From assembly GCF_022605165.1 (NCBI RefSeq), contig NC_063073.1, forward strand, positions 2,631,860 through 2,695,859: 64,000 nucleotides of DNA, read 5' to 3'. This document shows positions 23,305 through 35,840 of this stretch, in pieces. The notes below the pieces were generated by a model that did not search any database, was not told the origin of the DNA, and was given only the letters and a program-made list of their open reading frames with translations. This stretch comes from Purpureocillium takamizusanense. Lineage: Eukaryota; Ascomycota; Sordariomycetes; Hypocreales; Ophiocordycipitaceae. Numbering within the stretch: position 1 is the stretch's first letter; each line of letters begins with the position of its first letter. Made by a program: the position numbers and the translations under genes.

Positions 23305-25581
23305 ATTTCACTGGTAGGTTCTGCAGCAATGTTAGTGCATTGAATTGGTTACAAGGGTCGGTCGCAGTAGACACAATGATGCCGGAGTCGATGAGAGGAC
23401 CGGATGTTATAAGAGGCTATGGCTGCTGTTCTCGACCCATTACGGTAGACGTAGAGCGACCAGACTACGGCAGTTTAACTTCGTGCAGCGTCCTAGTGAA
23501 GCCACATGTGCGAGTTGGAAATGAGATTGGCCAGAACTTCAACAGTGGTGTTGCTGAAACGAAGCTTTCCGGCCATCCAGCGCCTTTGTGAGCTCAGCTG
23601 GAGACGCCTTCGACTCGCAACACCTGCCATTGATCGCTGGGATTTCAGCTTCTTCAGCTTGGCGCCTTCCAGAGCCGGCCGACCAGCCCACAGCGCTGCC
23701 ACGCCAATTGTGTGTGCTTTGACATGGCTGGCAATTGAACGGCAGTGAAGTCTGATGCCAGCGACGGGTTATCATGCACACTGTGGTTTGCGAGGGCTGT
23801 GGCCGGAGAATCCCGCTTTGTTGCTCTTCAGGAACATCGTGCCTCATCCGATTGGGAATCAACATGACCACGACAAGGTGTGGTCAGGCGAGTTGCGACA
23901 GACTGACGGCTGGGGCGCTTGACTTTGACGGTGGCCACACCGCGTTCGATTCCCCGTCAACGATTTCCTCGTCGCTTAAGGTGCGTCCTAGCGCATCCGA
24001 GGCGATGCGTCGGGCATATATGCATTGTTCACGACCGGGGGAGGCAAGCAGGTAGCAGTTTGGGGGGTGCAAAAGTTGCTGTAGTGGGCGCGGAAGCTTT
24101 GGTCCGAATGAAGGTCGGAGACTACGATAGTTGCACGCAGGGTTGCCGAGTGCTTGGTCGGTGCGAGGATAGGAAAGCTGCGGCAAAGACGACGTTGCTG
24201 AAAAAAAGGCTGCAGAGCTGGTGACGCGGACCATACATACATACGCAGTGGTTGAGTGCACGACATTCACTCTCGTCCGAGTTCAGCGAGTCAAGGCACA
24301 GCGGATGTTAGACCGTTCCACGAACAACCCCCAGCTTTCAAGCAACCCTACGAATTGCAGGGTCGCGAACCTGAAGCTCTGATGAGCTGGAACCGGGGTG
24401 TCTTCAGCAATGAGTTCCCGCTTTGTAGCGGCTTATTACATCGATTCAAATTGCGCCGTCGCATGCATATTGCAAGGTAGTCGTAGCCCGGCTGGCTGCG
24501 ATGCATTGACATCAATTGCTCGTGCAGTAGCCCTTTAATATTGTTGCCTGCCTACTGCCGAACCCGGGCGGCAAGAGACAATGGGATCGGGGGGGCGGCG
24601 GCAGGGCCCGAAGCTGTGGAAAAGTGCCTGAGCGGGGTTGTGATGGCGACACCGGGGTGGATGCGTCCAGCGGCACACGGACAGATACTAGTAAAAGTCA
24701 GCATGTCAATGTCACGGCGACTGCTCATTGATGCCGTCGAGCGGCGCAGCAGCAGCGCGCCCGATGATTAGATGCAAGGGGTTTGAAAGGAGTAACTAAT
24801 GTTCGGGATGGAAAGAAAAGAAAAGATGGCACACAGGAGTGGCCAGTGTCATTACAGTGGTATTGTTTTGCTTTGCTGCTAGCATTTTTTATTAGTCCAC
24901 AGCACCGCCCCCTGCCCAAGCGTGCGTTGCAATGTGGACGAAGCTAATAACGATGACGCCTCGACGTCGAGAAAGGTGAGACTGAAACGATTTTCTTTCT
25001 GTGCTGCGCAGCTTTCCTAGTACTACTACAACGTACGGCTGTCCCTCTGCCCAAAAACGATTTCATTTGCGGACGCGTCTTAGACAGTCCGTCGCAGGTG
25101 ATTGTTTATGGCAACTAGCGGGCCGGTATTGATGGTTAAATGAGCGTGTCTCGCACAGACTTGCTGGGTTCCATTGCAGGGCATCTTCCTTGCAAGTTGC
25201 TTTATTCTTCGGTAGGGGCTTGCAGGATTATCGTACACAACGGTATAGCTGCAGGATGCGTTTTCGGTGAATAGTACCGTCCTTGTCGGGCATGTCGGAC
25301 GCACAGGCGAAGTTCGCACCGTTACACTGCTTGACTAGCAAAGTGTGCCTTCTGCCGACACGATGCGTGGGGCGTGTCTCAGTCTGGTGGTACACTGAAA
25401 GAACGAAATAGCGCAAATATTAAAGGACAACAACAAAACGTCCCCCTTGCCTACGACCGTAAGGTGCATCAAGAGTGCCTGCTTCTGGGACGTTGACCTC
25501 CTGTCCTTCCTGTGTAGACACCGCAACTCTCTGTACCCGAATTTGTGTCCTGCGTCAGCTGCGATAGACGATCGTCCTAAC
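23305..25581. other. 2.3-kb intergenic region without a recognisable gene
   Basis: Open frames on both strands, for example around 23500-23870 and 23884-24270, have no domain or exon pattern I can support. Confidence 0.5.
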
Positions 25582-27071
25582 ATGTGGACTCTCCTTGCGG
25601 GCGCTGCCCTCCTTATAGGCGCATGTTCAGCTACAGAGCAAGTCATCTTCAAAGACGTCGTCATTGTTGGCGGCGGCGCGTCGGGCTCTTATGCCGCGGT
25701 CCGCATCCGAGACGATTTTGGGAAATCTGTGGCCCTCATCGAGAAGAAAGGCAGGCTTGTACGTGCTGCACCCTAAGCCACACCTGGAGGAGCCTAATGA
25801 TTCGTCGGGTGAATTGAGACTAATCGATGGTCAAGGGCGGCCATGTTGACACCTTCATCGACCCGGCCACCGGCACTCCACTTGACTTTGGCGTAAAATC
25901 CTTCATTGATGAGGGCAATGCGACAGGATTCTTTGATCGACTGGGTATCCAACGCAAGCATGGAGCTCCTTCGCGCCTCAACACGACATACATTGACTTC
26001 CACGCTCGCAAGGTCGTGGATTTCCGGCCACCCACCATGGCCAAGCAGACGGATGCATTGAAGCGATACCTTGCCATTGTTGAGCCTTGGGAGCATCTCA
26101 TCCAGCCCGGATACTTCAATTTTCCCGATCCCAATGCGATACCAGACGACTTTTTGATCCCTTACGGCGCTTTTGCTACGAAACATAACCTAGAAGAAGC
26201 AACGCCATTCATATATCAAGTGACAGGCCTCGGACTAGGGAACATAACCAACGAGCTCACCCTATTTGTGTTGCAGACTTTTACTGCTGCCATGGCCCGC
26301 TCGACGCTTGGACTGCAAGACTCCTTTGTTCCTGTGTCAGGGAGGAACCAGGACGTCTACGATGCGGTGGCAGGCGTACTTGGGTCCGACGTCTTTTATA
26401 ATAGTGAAGTGTTCGACGCATTGCGCACGAGGAGTGGGGTACAACTTGACATTAAAAACACGGAAACTGGACATATTACCACCGTCGAGGCCAAGCGCCT
26501 GCTCGTTGCCATTGAGCCAACTGCCGAAAACATGAAACCTTTTCACCTACATCGTGAGGAGGATGACATATTCCGCAAGTTCAAGTATACGCGGAGATAT
26601 GCCGGGATTCTCGATACAGATCTCCTTGGAGTCAACGCATCATACTTCAACCTGCCCCTCAACGCCGCCCCCAATAACTACCTTTCGTATCCGAAGATCC
26701 CCTATGACGCACGAATCGACTACATGGGCGTCGGGCGTTACTTTCGCGTCAATGTCATTGGAGACGAAAACTTTGAGGAGAGCAGTGCTAAAGAGCAGGT
26801 GAAGTGTGACATTCAGACACTGATCGATGTAGGCGTTGTTCCTGCTGCGGATGATGTGGCGGCGCTAGACTGGGCAGACTTCTCTGACCATGGCCCAATG
26901 TATGCCCACGTATCCGCGAAGGAGGTCGCAAGTGGGTTTTTCCAGAAACTTTACGGTCTTCAAGGGCGGTCATCCACTTGGTGGGCGGGGGCAGCTTGGA
27001 GCGTTCACTATCAAACCGCTCTATGGGCGTACGTCGACGTTCTATTGCCTAAGCTGATGCAAGGCTTGTAA
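25582..27071 (+). CDS. Secreted FAD-dependent oxidoreductase (amine-oxidase-like)
   Basis: Exons 25582-25758 and 25836-27071 give 470 residues. A signal peptide occupies about residues 1-18 (hydrophobic run ending at GACSA). A Rossmann FAD motif follows (VVIVGGGASGSYAAV, GGGASG at 30-35), with the acidic strand end ALIEKKGRLGGHVDTF as in flavin amine oxidases and the beta-cyclopiazonate dehydrogenase-like group. The exon junction falls between KKGRL and GGH, restoring this motif exactly, which supports the splice. The C-terminal FAD segment (YGLQGRSSTWWAGAAWS) is also present. No clustered biosynthetic genes are nearby, so the substrate is open. Confidence 0.85.
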
Positions 27072-27342
27072 CCGGGGCTTCCCCGTTTCATACGCTTCAC
27101 TTTTGACCCGAGCATGATTATATGGGTGGGATATATATATTTCGACGGTATTTAGCTGTATAGCCCCTTCAATGTTGCCCGCTTAGAACTGCTCGCGTAT
27201 AAAGTAATTAACTCGGGGGAATTGGATAATACGCGGTCTGCTACTCTGAAGACACGCATTCATTCTTCGGCGTCTTTCGTCCTCCCGCTATTCCCCGGGG
27301 ATACTTGACCGCGGCATGTTCTGTATATCTGGCATTCCCACT

Positions 27343-27821
27343 TCACAAATCCTTGCCCTCGCCGTCGCAGTTCTTCACTTCGTACTCCACTGTGTCGTTA
27401 CCCGTCTTCCATATCTTGGGTTTGAAGTCCAGGTAAACGAGCTCGTTCTTCTCCGGCTTCCAGTCGCCATTGGTGTCGCGATAGTACACCATTTCGCCGC
27501 TACCGGCGTCGCGGACCTCGACGGTTGTGTGTGAGATTTTTCCGTCTGTAGACCACTCGAGAGTGTAGCAAGACCCCTCTTTGACGGGGAATGGTTTTGA
27601 GCAGCGCACGTTTCCATCGCTATCCAGACACTTCTCGACAGCGTAATCGAGAACCTTGCCTTTCGCAACGGAATCGCCGACTGGGGAAGATGACATTAGC
27701 TGAGCCTTCGCGTCATAATAGGCGTTCGCCGCCGCAGACAGGGAGCTGGGAACGTACCGTTCGCGAGGTCAATGAGCGCCAACCCTGCGGCGATCAGCTT
27801 TTGAGAGTCCAGCAAATACAT
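27343..27821 (-). CDS. Small protein of unknown function (133 aa)
   Basis: Exons 27821-27758 and 27680-27343 give 133 residues with a phase-1 intron whose splice sites are canonical. The first 20 residues are fairly hydrophobic but do not form a clear signal peptide. The remainder is acidic, rich in beta-forming residues and contains four cysteines, as in CSKPFPVKEGSCYTLEW. I do not recognise the family. Size and cysteine content are compatible with a small secreted protein, but that is a guess. It lies 271 bp downstream of, and convergent with, the secreted FAD oxidoreductase. Confidence 0.55.
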
Positions 27822-28876
27822 GATGTAGAGCAACAATAGGTCAACCGTGCTGCAGCACTGGGCAAGAGCAGCAAGCTGAAAAGCAACTTCTTAAATATGC
27901 CTAGTTCTCGGTTCCAGGCACCCGGCAGTCGTGGTCATTCATACGTCATAGGTTCAACAATAACGACTTCCCATTAGCTTGCTGCCGCGCGATCGACATC
28001 TCGATCCGCTCCCAAGTGGCTCCACCCCCAACTACAAGGTCTGGGGCCTGGGCCATGCTACCAGGCGACAGGCTCACCGGGCAATAAACCTCGGGAAAAG
28101 GGCAAAAGCTTCCTGGAAGTTAAAGTGACCGCGGTCGGCACGAGCTAGGGAGATGGGGGCAACATAAACAGGCACAGGTTAGCGTTACATGTGCCCAGGT
28201 GACACTGTCTCCGATGATCCAACCCTAATAAGCTCCGATCGAGACTACAGGATCCTACCGATGTGCTTCTGCCCGCCCACCCCCGCCCCCATCGCCCGTC
28301 CGCCACACGGCCCCAGCCAACCCAAGGCGTGACAGAACGCCCTCCGCCCGCGCCACCAACTCGGACAGGCCTGCAGCGCACCTGGCGCCACGATTTGTCC
28401 GCAGACAAGGGGTACCAGTTCGCTGATAATACTCGCTTGACGCAATATAACGCCTGGACGATAAGAGTAATGGGCAATTACTAAACGGGACTGCCAGGAG
28501 GTTCAACATGGGACAGAAGGGCATTCTGGAGAGGTTGGCTACCTCCCAACAATGGTCGCTCGCATGGAGCGTGGCCTGAGTGAGGAACCCAGGCCTCGCT
28601 TGCTTTAACAAGAGGAGCATGATGCAACATCACGTTTGATGCCAGTGACCGCGAAACGTTGAGTGGAAAGATAAGATTGAACTTGAGAATATTAAATGAG
28701 TCCTTGAAGAGTCGCCGTAGTGGACTCTGGTATCTACGTGCGCTACACAACGCCGCTGTCTGATGAACGCCTTGCCTAGACAACCCAGAACAGCACCCAA
28801 TCGGATACCCCATGCTGAACTTGAGAGAAGCCCTTCGAAAACAGGCTGCATAGTACATCGAGCCCGACCACAGTTA
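27822..28876. other. Intergenic region without a recognisable gene
   Basis: About 1 kb between the small unknown gene and the 3' end of the hydrophobin gene; includes a C-rich stretch near 28270-28315. Nothing codes convincingly. Confidence 0.5.
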
Positions 28877-29389
28877 TTACTGAATGAGGCTGTTGAGAGG
28901 GATGCAAGGGAGACCAGCATTGATGAGACCGCCAGCCGCCTGAAGAAATTAGCAACTGGCAAGGTGTGCTGGTGTGCCGGGAGGATATAGCTTACATTGG
29001 ACGATGTACGCTGGCAGCAGGCAGCCTTGGCCGTGCATTGGGTTTTGAGGAGATCCTGGACTCCGATAACTATCATCATGGTCGTCAGTAAATGGGCTTT
29101 CAGGCTGTGCTTAGACACAAGACTTACGCAGTGCCACCGACAGTTGGGAGCATTCATCGAAGATGCTGGCTCCATCTAGGATGCCGCCTATGACACCCGG
29201 ATTCTTCGAAACGTCGCCGTGACCGGCAGCCTGGTCGTGCTCCTTGTTGCAGCAGTGCAATTCCAAGTCGTTGCCACAAGCGTCGTTGGCTTCCTCCACC
29301 GAGATGTGATCCAACCCACCGTGCTTCTTGACCTTAGGTGCAGCGGATGCAACCGCCGCAAGGGCAAGAACGGCAGCGATGAAACGCAT
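28877..29389 (-). CDS. Class I hydrophobin
   Basis: Exons 29389-29128, 29069-28996 and 28939-28877 give 132 residues. A signal peptide ends near residue 17 (AVASA-AP). Eight cysteines lie at 38, 46, 47, 80, 99, 105, 106 and 124, giving C-x7-CC-x32-C-x18-C-x5-CC-x17-C. The paired second/third and sixth/seventh cysteines define hydrophobins, and the long 32-residue loop after the first pair marks class I. Such proteins are secreted, assemble at air-water and surface interfaces and coat spores or aerial hyphae. The gene only appears when both introns (58 and 56 nt) are removed: the first exon alone stops after the fourth cysteine. Confidence 0.93.
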
Positions 29390-32300
29390 TGTCGTGAGCG
29401 AGTGGTGATGATATCCTGAAATATACGGGCCTTTGGTTCGACAGATGGATCGGGCGTGGACAAGCGAGCGATGGCAGACAGCAGGTCCTTGGACGGAGTT
29501 GGCGCTACAAGCATGTTTTATACCGCGTTCTTGGCATCAACGCTTCAATGTTGATCTTCTCAATGCGGCAGCGCATGGGACATTCCCCAACCCGCGGCTT
29601 GATTGTTGGTAGCGGTTTGCATTCCTGGGCATACGCCGAAACGACCCAACTCGCGCGAGCTTGATGTGCACATCACAATTCGTCAGGCTACTCGCGGACA
29701 CCAGCGAAGGCATAAACACCTAGCGATTCTAACGCTCTGAAAAGGCTCTGGTATTACGGATCGGTTGCATGGAATGCGGTTGTTGCCTTTCCCTCGCGAA
29801 CCGCCGTCCACTGGTATTGGTGGTGAGACAGCGCAGCAGCATCTTGCGTTCAAGCTTGCTGCATGTCTTACATCAAACGCACGTGTAATACCTGCCAATG
29901 CCAGCACAGTGGCCTCTGAGGTGCGCTGTTGCGATTTCTACCTACAGTCGTCGAATAAGTCGTTTTGACCCATTTTCTCGGTCAGTACTCTCCGTAGGGC
30001 TGTCAGGGTTCTCCCCTCGGTTTGGACTCGCCGCAGAATTTCCGGACAAGAGTAACTCAAGGATGGGCATGCCAACTCCTTGATGATCAGCGTAAATAAT
30101 TTGCCCAACCGCTTACTCCACCATTTGAGTGTTTGACCTGCCGGGCCGTTGTCACTCTGCTGTCTGTGCCAGGTTTGCTCGCTTCCCCTGCATAGAAGAA
30201 GGGTGACTACAGTTAGGACATCAGATAACCCCAACAGGTGCCAGTTTTCTTCCTCGTAGTATGGCGCCGCCGCGTTGCCCACAAGGGTTGCTGCTACGCG
30301 ATCCAGCCGAGTCGGTGTGGCCAGGCAACGGCACCAACCTCACAGCGAACGATCGGCGATATGGCGTATGAAATTTGTAGAGAGAACGTGTGCGTTGAGC
30401 AAGTCACCGGGCCTTCATATTACCCAGCCTATTTGTGATGCTACATTGTCCTGTAACAGTCTCGTTCAACGAGAAGAACGACTTCCGCGCGGTTGGGCAT
30501 TCCTTTGCGGCTTGGATGCGAATATCTGCTTCCCGACAGGCATTCCTGACTCAGGCCGCGAGCGAGCGCTCACACATCGTCGCCCTTGCGACAGGGGGAT
30601 CTCTCTAGAAGTGAGTGCGACAGGCTCAGCGTCTATCCCGCGGTATCGTTCAGGTCCGGCGCGGTGGGCCATGCGCTTCATTACACGGCCACGTCGAACC
30701 TAGTCTAGTTCAGTACGGCTTTCGCCGTTGTGGCTCGTCAGCCTCTGCGTATGTCCCGCATAAGCGCAATTGCTGGGTTGTGTCGGTCTGCATGTGGGAG
30801 CATTTTGAAGAGGCAGTTCAATTATTTCCTTGGGATTCAGCGGCGTAAATGTCGCTGGATTCGCTGATGCGAGGTGGCTGCCCGGCTGGTCATTGTGCTC
30901 AAGGCGTATCCCGGCATTCACACACTTCGTAGCTGCAACCTCTATGCTGTCGACGTCCAATCGTATAGCCATGGCGGCCTAACTGAAGTCCGCATCGAAA
31001 CTGTGACGGTTATTATGCTGGATAATAGTGTGACTAGCAGGGGTGGGAGGCGCGAGCTGTCTGGCTGTGGCGAACGGACACTAGCGGCCACCAGCCCATG
31101 ACAATGACAATAACCAGGCGATTGAGTCTACTCATCCTCCCTCCCCCGGGCTCTCATCCCCGGAGCAAACACTTCCCAAGCCGACATTCAAAATTCAAAA
31201 GTGAGCAAAAACAAGGATCACGCGATAAGTCAATTGCGAGAACAGTAGGGACATAGACGGGTTGTTGCTCCATGTCGAGTGTTGGTCTAGGGTAGCTGCT
31301 ACCTTTTCAAGGCTGGGTCGTCCGCTTCAAGAGGCGTCGCAACATGGAGACACCGGTGCCCCCTCCGACGGGAAGCAAACTCACAGCTCCGGAGCGTGTC
31401 AAGCGTGGTTGTCATAATCCAGGCACGTCCATGGGAAATTTGACACTCACTGAACTGACGCGCCGTACAAACACTGGCATGGATGAACTGCGGCGAGGAG
31501 GGGACTGGTATTCGGCTCATCAAATGGCCTAAGACATGACGCAAAGACCAATTGGTAAACCAATTGGTACCACGGCCGGCTCGCTATCAGTAAATAAGGG
31601 CTGTCGACGCCATCCAGGAGGAGAGAGCCTCTCCTCTCGCCTGCCTGCCTGCCTGCAGTCCTGCACCTGGCCTACGACAGGTATGTTTTGTGTATGTCTT
31701 TTCATCAAGGCGACGATGGCCTTTGATGGTCACAGCGAGACAATCATTGACGTCGACAGCGCGCGCAGGCTTGTCGCCAACGCCAATAATAAAGCGCCTG
31801 GGGATGGAACATATAGCGTCTCGTTCCCCCTATTCGAAGCCTTGCCCTGCGTGGCCAGACTCATCATCAATCAACGAGACTACCTCCCCCTCAGTCGTCC
31901 AGCGGCACTCTCGCGCGCGACAAGTTTCCGAACTCGCAAGATTCGACCTGGACGTGGCAGGCGTGCTGGCGCGTCCGCGTTGACGACCCGAATTCGCACC
32001 AACCCGGGATGCACCCGCCCGCGCTACCGCCAGCCAGGCGGCTTGGGCTCTGCTCAGCAAGCCCATGCTAGCATAACAGAGATGGCGAAGGTGGTTTTTT
32101 TTGGCCGTCTACGAGCCTGCCGATGCCTTCGCAGCGAGAGCCGGTCTGCCTGGTGTCGCAGCATCATCGTTAGTCTGGCTAGCACGGTTCGATCCTGAAG
32201 CGCACAGGGGAGCCAGACACGTGCCCTGACCGGCTTGCGCACGCGTCCGGCCAACTTGCATTGATAGCAGCCCCAGTTCGATTCACTGCCAGAAGAGGCA

Positions 32301-33437
32301 TTGCCGGCCCTTCGGGTCGCGCTCCTTGGCCACGGTACACGTATCTGCGATGTCGGCGTGTTCTCGTCAGCCCTCTACTTGCCCCATGCCGCCCACAGTA
32401 ACTGGAAGGGCACCGTGAGTGTCTCGTATTGGTACTCGCCTACTCTCCACGGCGTCTTCGGGGCCACACACTCGCAATCATTGAGTTGCCTTTGGCATCT
32501 GCGCGCGACGTTGCAGCCGTTCAGAAACAGTCCTCAACTGCTTGTAGCTGCACACCTCAACCCTAACCCTTTGCATTTATTTGTAGCCATTGAAGAAGCT
32601 TGTGCGCTCGGCGAGTGGCCTTGAGGTCTACGAGCCCCCTAACAAATGTCTAGATCGCAGCGTTGCAGGTCCGTGTGCGTTTCTGGGTTCGCGTATGTCC
32701 CATCAAACAAAGCTGCAGCTACTCTTGAGCTCCACGGCATTCAGCAAGGTGCGATTGCGCACTGATTGCCCCTTGTATGCTGCTCGTTCGTACGGCGACG
32801 TGGTGCGTCAATTGCCATAATGTCCCCAACTTTTTCGTCTTCAAGACTATCGAGGCGTTTAAACACCGTCGTGGGGTGAGCTTCGGCCACGTAAGAATGT
32901 GTCAATGCGCAGCAGTAGATGAAAATCTGGCGCTGGCGTTTGAAGCCTTTGGTCTTCGTATGCCTCATGTGGACGTCACATCATTTGACACTACTTGTGT
33001 AGATTCTAATGCCTACTTCCAGGCCTACGACAAGGCAAGGCAAGGCAAAGACCACGATGGAAATTCTGTGCATACCGGAATTCACAATAGTATTTGCTCG
33101 GAAGCGATGGTGCTATTGCTTGGGCTTCTGGGCTGGTGGGCAGGTATGCCAGCATCTTCAGCAGCTGCCACGCGCCTGCGGGGCCTGTACGGAGTGGCCA
33201 CAACCCAGAGTGAGGAATGGGGAAATGGCGTCTGAGATGTCCTCATGCGACCCCGATGACGAGGTCAAAAAGTATTCCACGCAGATTAAACGCGCCATCT
33301 CTCAGTGCAGACTTTGTTAAGGAACCGAACAACGTGCCCGTACCCGCGAAAGTGCCGTGCCAGGCACACAAAGACCACGCATACAGAAAACCAGGCTAAA
33401 GAAACTAATGAATACGGCGACAGCCGTCGGCGCTGGC
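29390..33437. other. 4-kb region without a recognisable gene
   Basis: The longest gene-free stretch in the window. Open frames of up to about 220 codons occur (31536-32198, 32777-33235) but none shows a domain, signal peptide or convincing exon set. It includes a double ACCAATTGGT palindrome at 31547-31568. No transposon ends or long repeats were seen. Confidence 0.5.
31547..31568. repeat. Two adjacent ACCAATTGGT palindromes
   Basis: ACCAATTGGT at 31547-31556, two A residues, then ACCAATTGGT at 31559-31568. Each is a perfect 10-bp palindrome containing CCAAT on both strands, the HAP-complex core motif. No gene start lies close by, so a regulatory role is uncertain. Confidence 0.7.
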
Positions 33438-35840
33438 TTATGGGAAGCCCCCTCCGCCCAAAGGAACCCGATAGCCGGTCATGGCTCGAGAGGTTCCGAC
33501 ACCCGCGGTACCAACGTCTTCTGCCTGCTCCGGGGGCGACATGCGAGCAATCGTTCTAAATGCCTCCTCTTCCAATTCCTGGGGGCTGACGGTCGGTTCA
33601 ATCTTCAGCTCATCAGCAGCTGTAGCTTCCTCCTCATCCTTCTCTTTCACTTCTGGCTTCTCAAAGTCCCATCGCAGTCCCTGTCGCCGATCCTTTTCTT
33701 TCTGGATGTTCTCCGCCAGTTCTGTCGTGGTGTTCAGCTGCACAGTGTAAATGGGGTTGCCATTATCTCCAGCAGATGGCAACAACTTTCCTGGCCTGTA
33801 GAGGGGTACCGCGCGGCACGCGGATATGAGGGCACAATGGAACTTGTTGCTTCGCTGTGACCGCAACTTGTCGTCCGACCAGTTGTTGCGATGGGTGAAA
33901 CCCAGCCTTAACTCCATCTTATTTAGTTCGTGGAGCGACGTAACGTTGAGTGCCAGGCTCCCCGGAACGTAGTCTCGCGGATTATCGTATAGGAATCTCT
34001 CCAGAATCGTGCGAAGCTTGGCGAGATCTTTGAAGCTCGTACGAAAGTCGACAAAAATGCTGAGTGACTGACGATTGATGCCGGACCGTGTGTAGTTGTC
34101 GATACCCTTTTGGTAAAGCTGATCATTTGCGATCTGTAACTCGGAATTGTTGTCGAGTCTGCGGAAGACAGTGTAAAGAAGTGACTGTCTCTTGACAGCA
34201 TATGTCGTGCCGCTTGCAGCACCCGGACTCGAGATGCTCACGACGTCCCCCGCGTCAAATGGATGGTCGAAGAAAACGAAGATGATACCAGTCAGGAGGT
34301 GGTTGAATGTCCGGCCCACCGCAAAGGACAAACCGATGGCGAGGGAGGAGAGGATGCTCTGAATCTGTTTGAGAGCGGGCACATAACGCACAGCTAGGTG
34401 AATCAGTTTGTCGTTCAAGAACAGTTGATGCATCAGACTCTTACCTATAAAAAATATCATGACAACAGCAATGATCAGCAGGCAAAGCCAATCAAAGGTA
34501 TTGATGCAATGGTCCATGTCGGCAATCGTCCGGTAGACGTTGTGTCGCATTTGTCCAGCTTCGGTCACAATGCCGATGAACTCTTCAATTTGGATGTCAC
34601 CGCTGTCATTTTCGTCGAGGGTGTCGAATATTTGCGCCGCTTCTTTCTCCCTATCTGGGCCGAGGACCTCGATGATGTCGTTCTTCGTTAGGGCGGTACT
34701 GCCGCTTGCGACCAGCGATAACCAGACTCTCCTTGAGAGTGCTTGAGCAGAAGTCGGGTTCGCCCAAGCGCGATCAATGACAGAAAATGACGACCCTGGC
34801 CGTAGCCAATGGGCTGCTGGAGCGTCCGAGATGAAGTTTCCGAAGAGTGACATGATTCCATAACCATCGATGCCCAGCCGTGCCAAGTAGCTTGACACAC
34901 GCACCCGAGCTGACGCCTGCATGTCGCCCTTCGCGTTCCGAATGACGAGGTCTTCCTCCGCGAAAGCGCTTCCATTGACGGGGTGAAGATATATCGAGGC
35001 CTCATAGAGAGTGATAAGGGCGTTGTGTACGTCCTTGGTGCGTGTCAGGCCAACGTTGGACTGTCGATAGTGGTAGTGCACGGCTAAATAGCAGATAAGT
35101 ATTTTCTCCACGAAGTAGAATACTACCCAGAGCTGCAACTGCTCCAGTATATCCTCAACTACGTCGTCCCAGCCAGTGTCATCCGGTCCTTTATTGGTGT
35201 TCACTGCGAGGTCAGAGTTGTAGTTGATGAACTTCTCAAGGTCAGAATTCGACGAAAGGTTCAACGTGAGCAACTAGACGTACGACTGTGAAGCAAGAAA
35301 ACGAGATGATAGTTGTAAAAAGGAAACAGATAGGTCGGCGCATGAATTTGAAAATGCGCCAGTATCGTTGGTGAGAAGAGTTGACGTATCTAGAGTCATA
35401 AGCCATGATGTACGCAATTTAAATGAAGACCCTCTGACGAACCTGGCGATGAATCGAAAGAGATACGGTAGGCCGAGTCCTGAGAGGTCAAAGAAAATGG
35501 CAGCGATCCAGGTGACTTCCAACCAAAGACATATGAAGAAGACGAGGTTGCCGTACTGAGTTGCTTGAATGGCCTCGGGCGTCGTGGTTTCGTCAGGGAA
35601 GGCGTCGCCGGCGAACACGATGATGGGAATGAGCAGCCCCACGAAAACGACAACAACCACAACGGCATATCGAACTGCCCACCAAAATAGGCGTCTGCGG
35701 TGGTGCACAACTGCAGCTGGCGGAAGAGGCAAAGGTGGCTGGTCGTAGTAGAACGACTCGTACTTTGGCTCCTCAAGTGTTGAAGAGCGCTCTGGCCCCT
35801 CATCCTCGACTGTTCGAGGGCTTCCTTTTAGTGTTGCCAT
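33438..35840 (-). CDS. MscS-type mechanosensitive channel with EF-hand
   Basis: Exons 35840-35443, 35389-35284 and 35231-33438 give about 765 residues. Four to five membrane helices occupy the first half (e.g. residues 55-80, 92-115, 148-168). A canonical EF-hand loop (DENDSGDIQIEE, about residues 374-385) precedes the pore-lining helix and the MscS beta domain (GRTFNHLLTGIIFVFF, FDAGDVVSI). This order (helices, EF-hand, MscS core) is that of the fungal/fission-yeast Msy1/Msy2 channels, which sit in the ER or cell cortex and release calcium on hypo-osmotic swelling. The second intron is 49 nt with a GTACGT donor and TCTGAC branch site; its acceptor is AAG or the GAG three bases before, a difference of one residue. 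The cytosolic tail is highly charged. Confidence 0.9.

Noticed and set aside
31536..32198. 220-codon plus-strand open frame in the gene-free stretch
   Set aside because: No domain, signal peptide or typical composition; Arg-rich in the second half as expected for a chance frame.
35274..35283. Apparent frameshift in the MscS channel
   Set aside because: A 49-nt intron with GTACGT donor, TCTGAC branch site and AAG/GAG acceptor joins the frames without any lesion.
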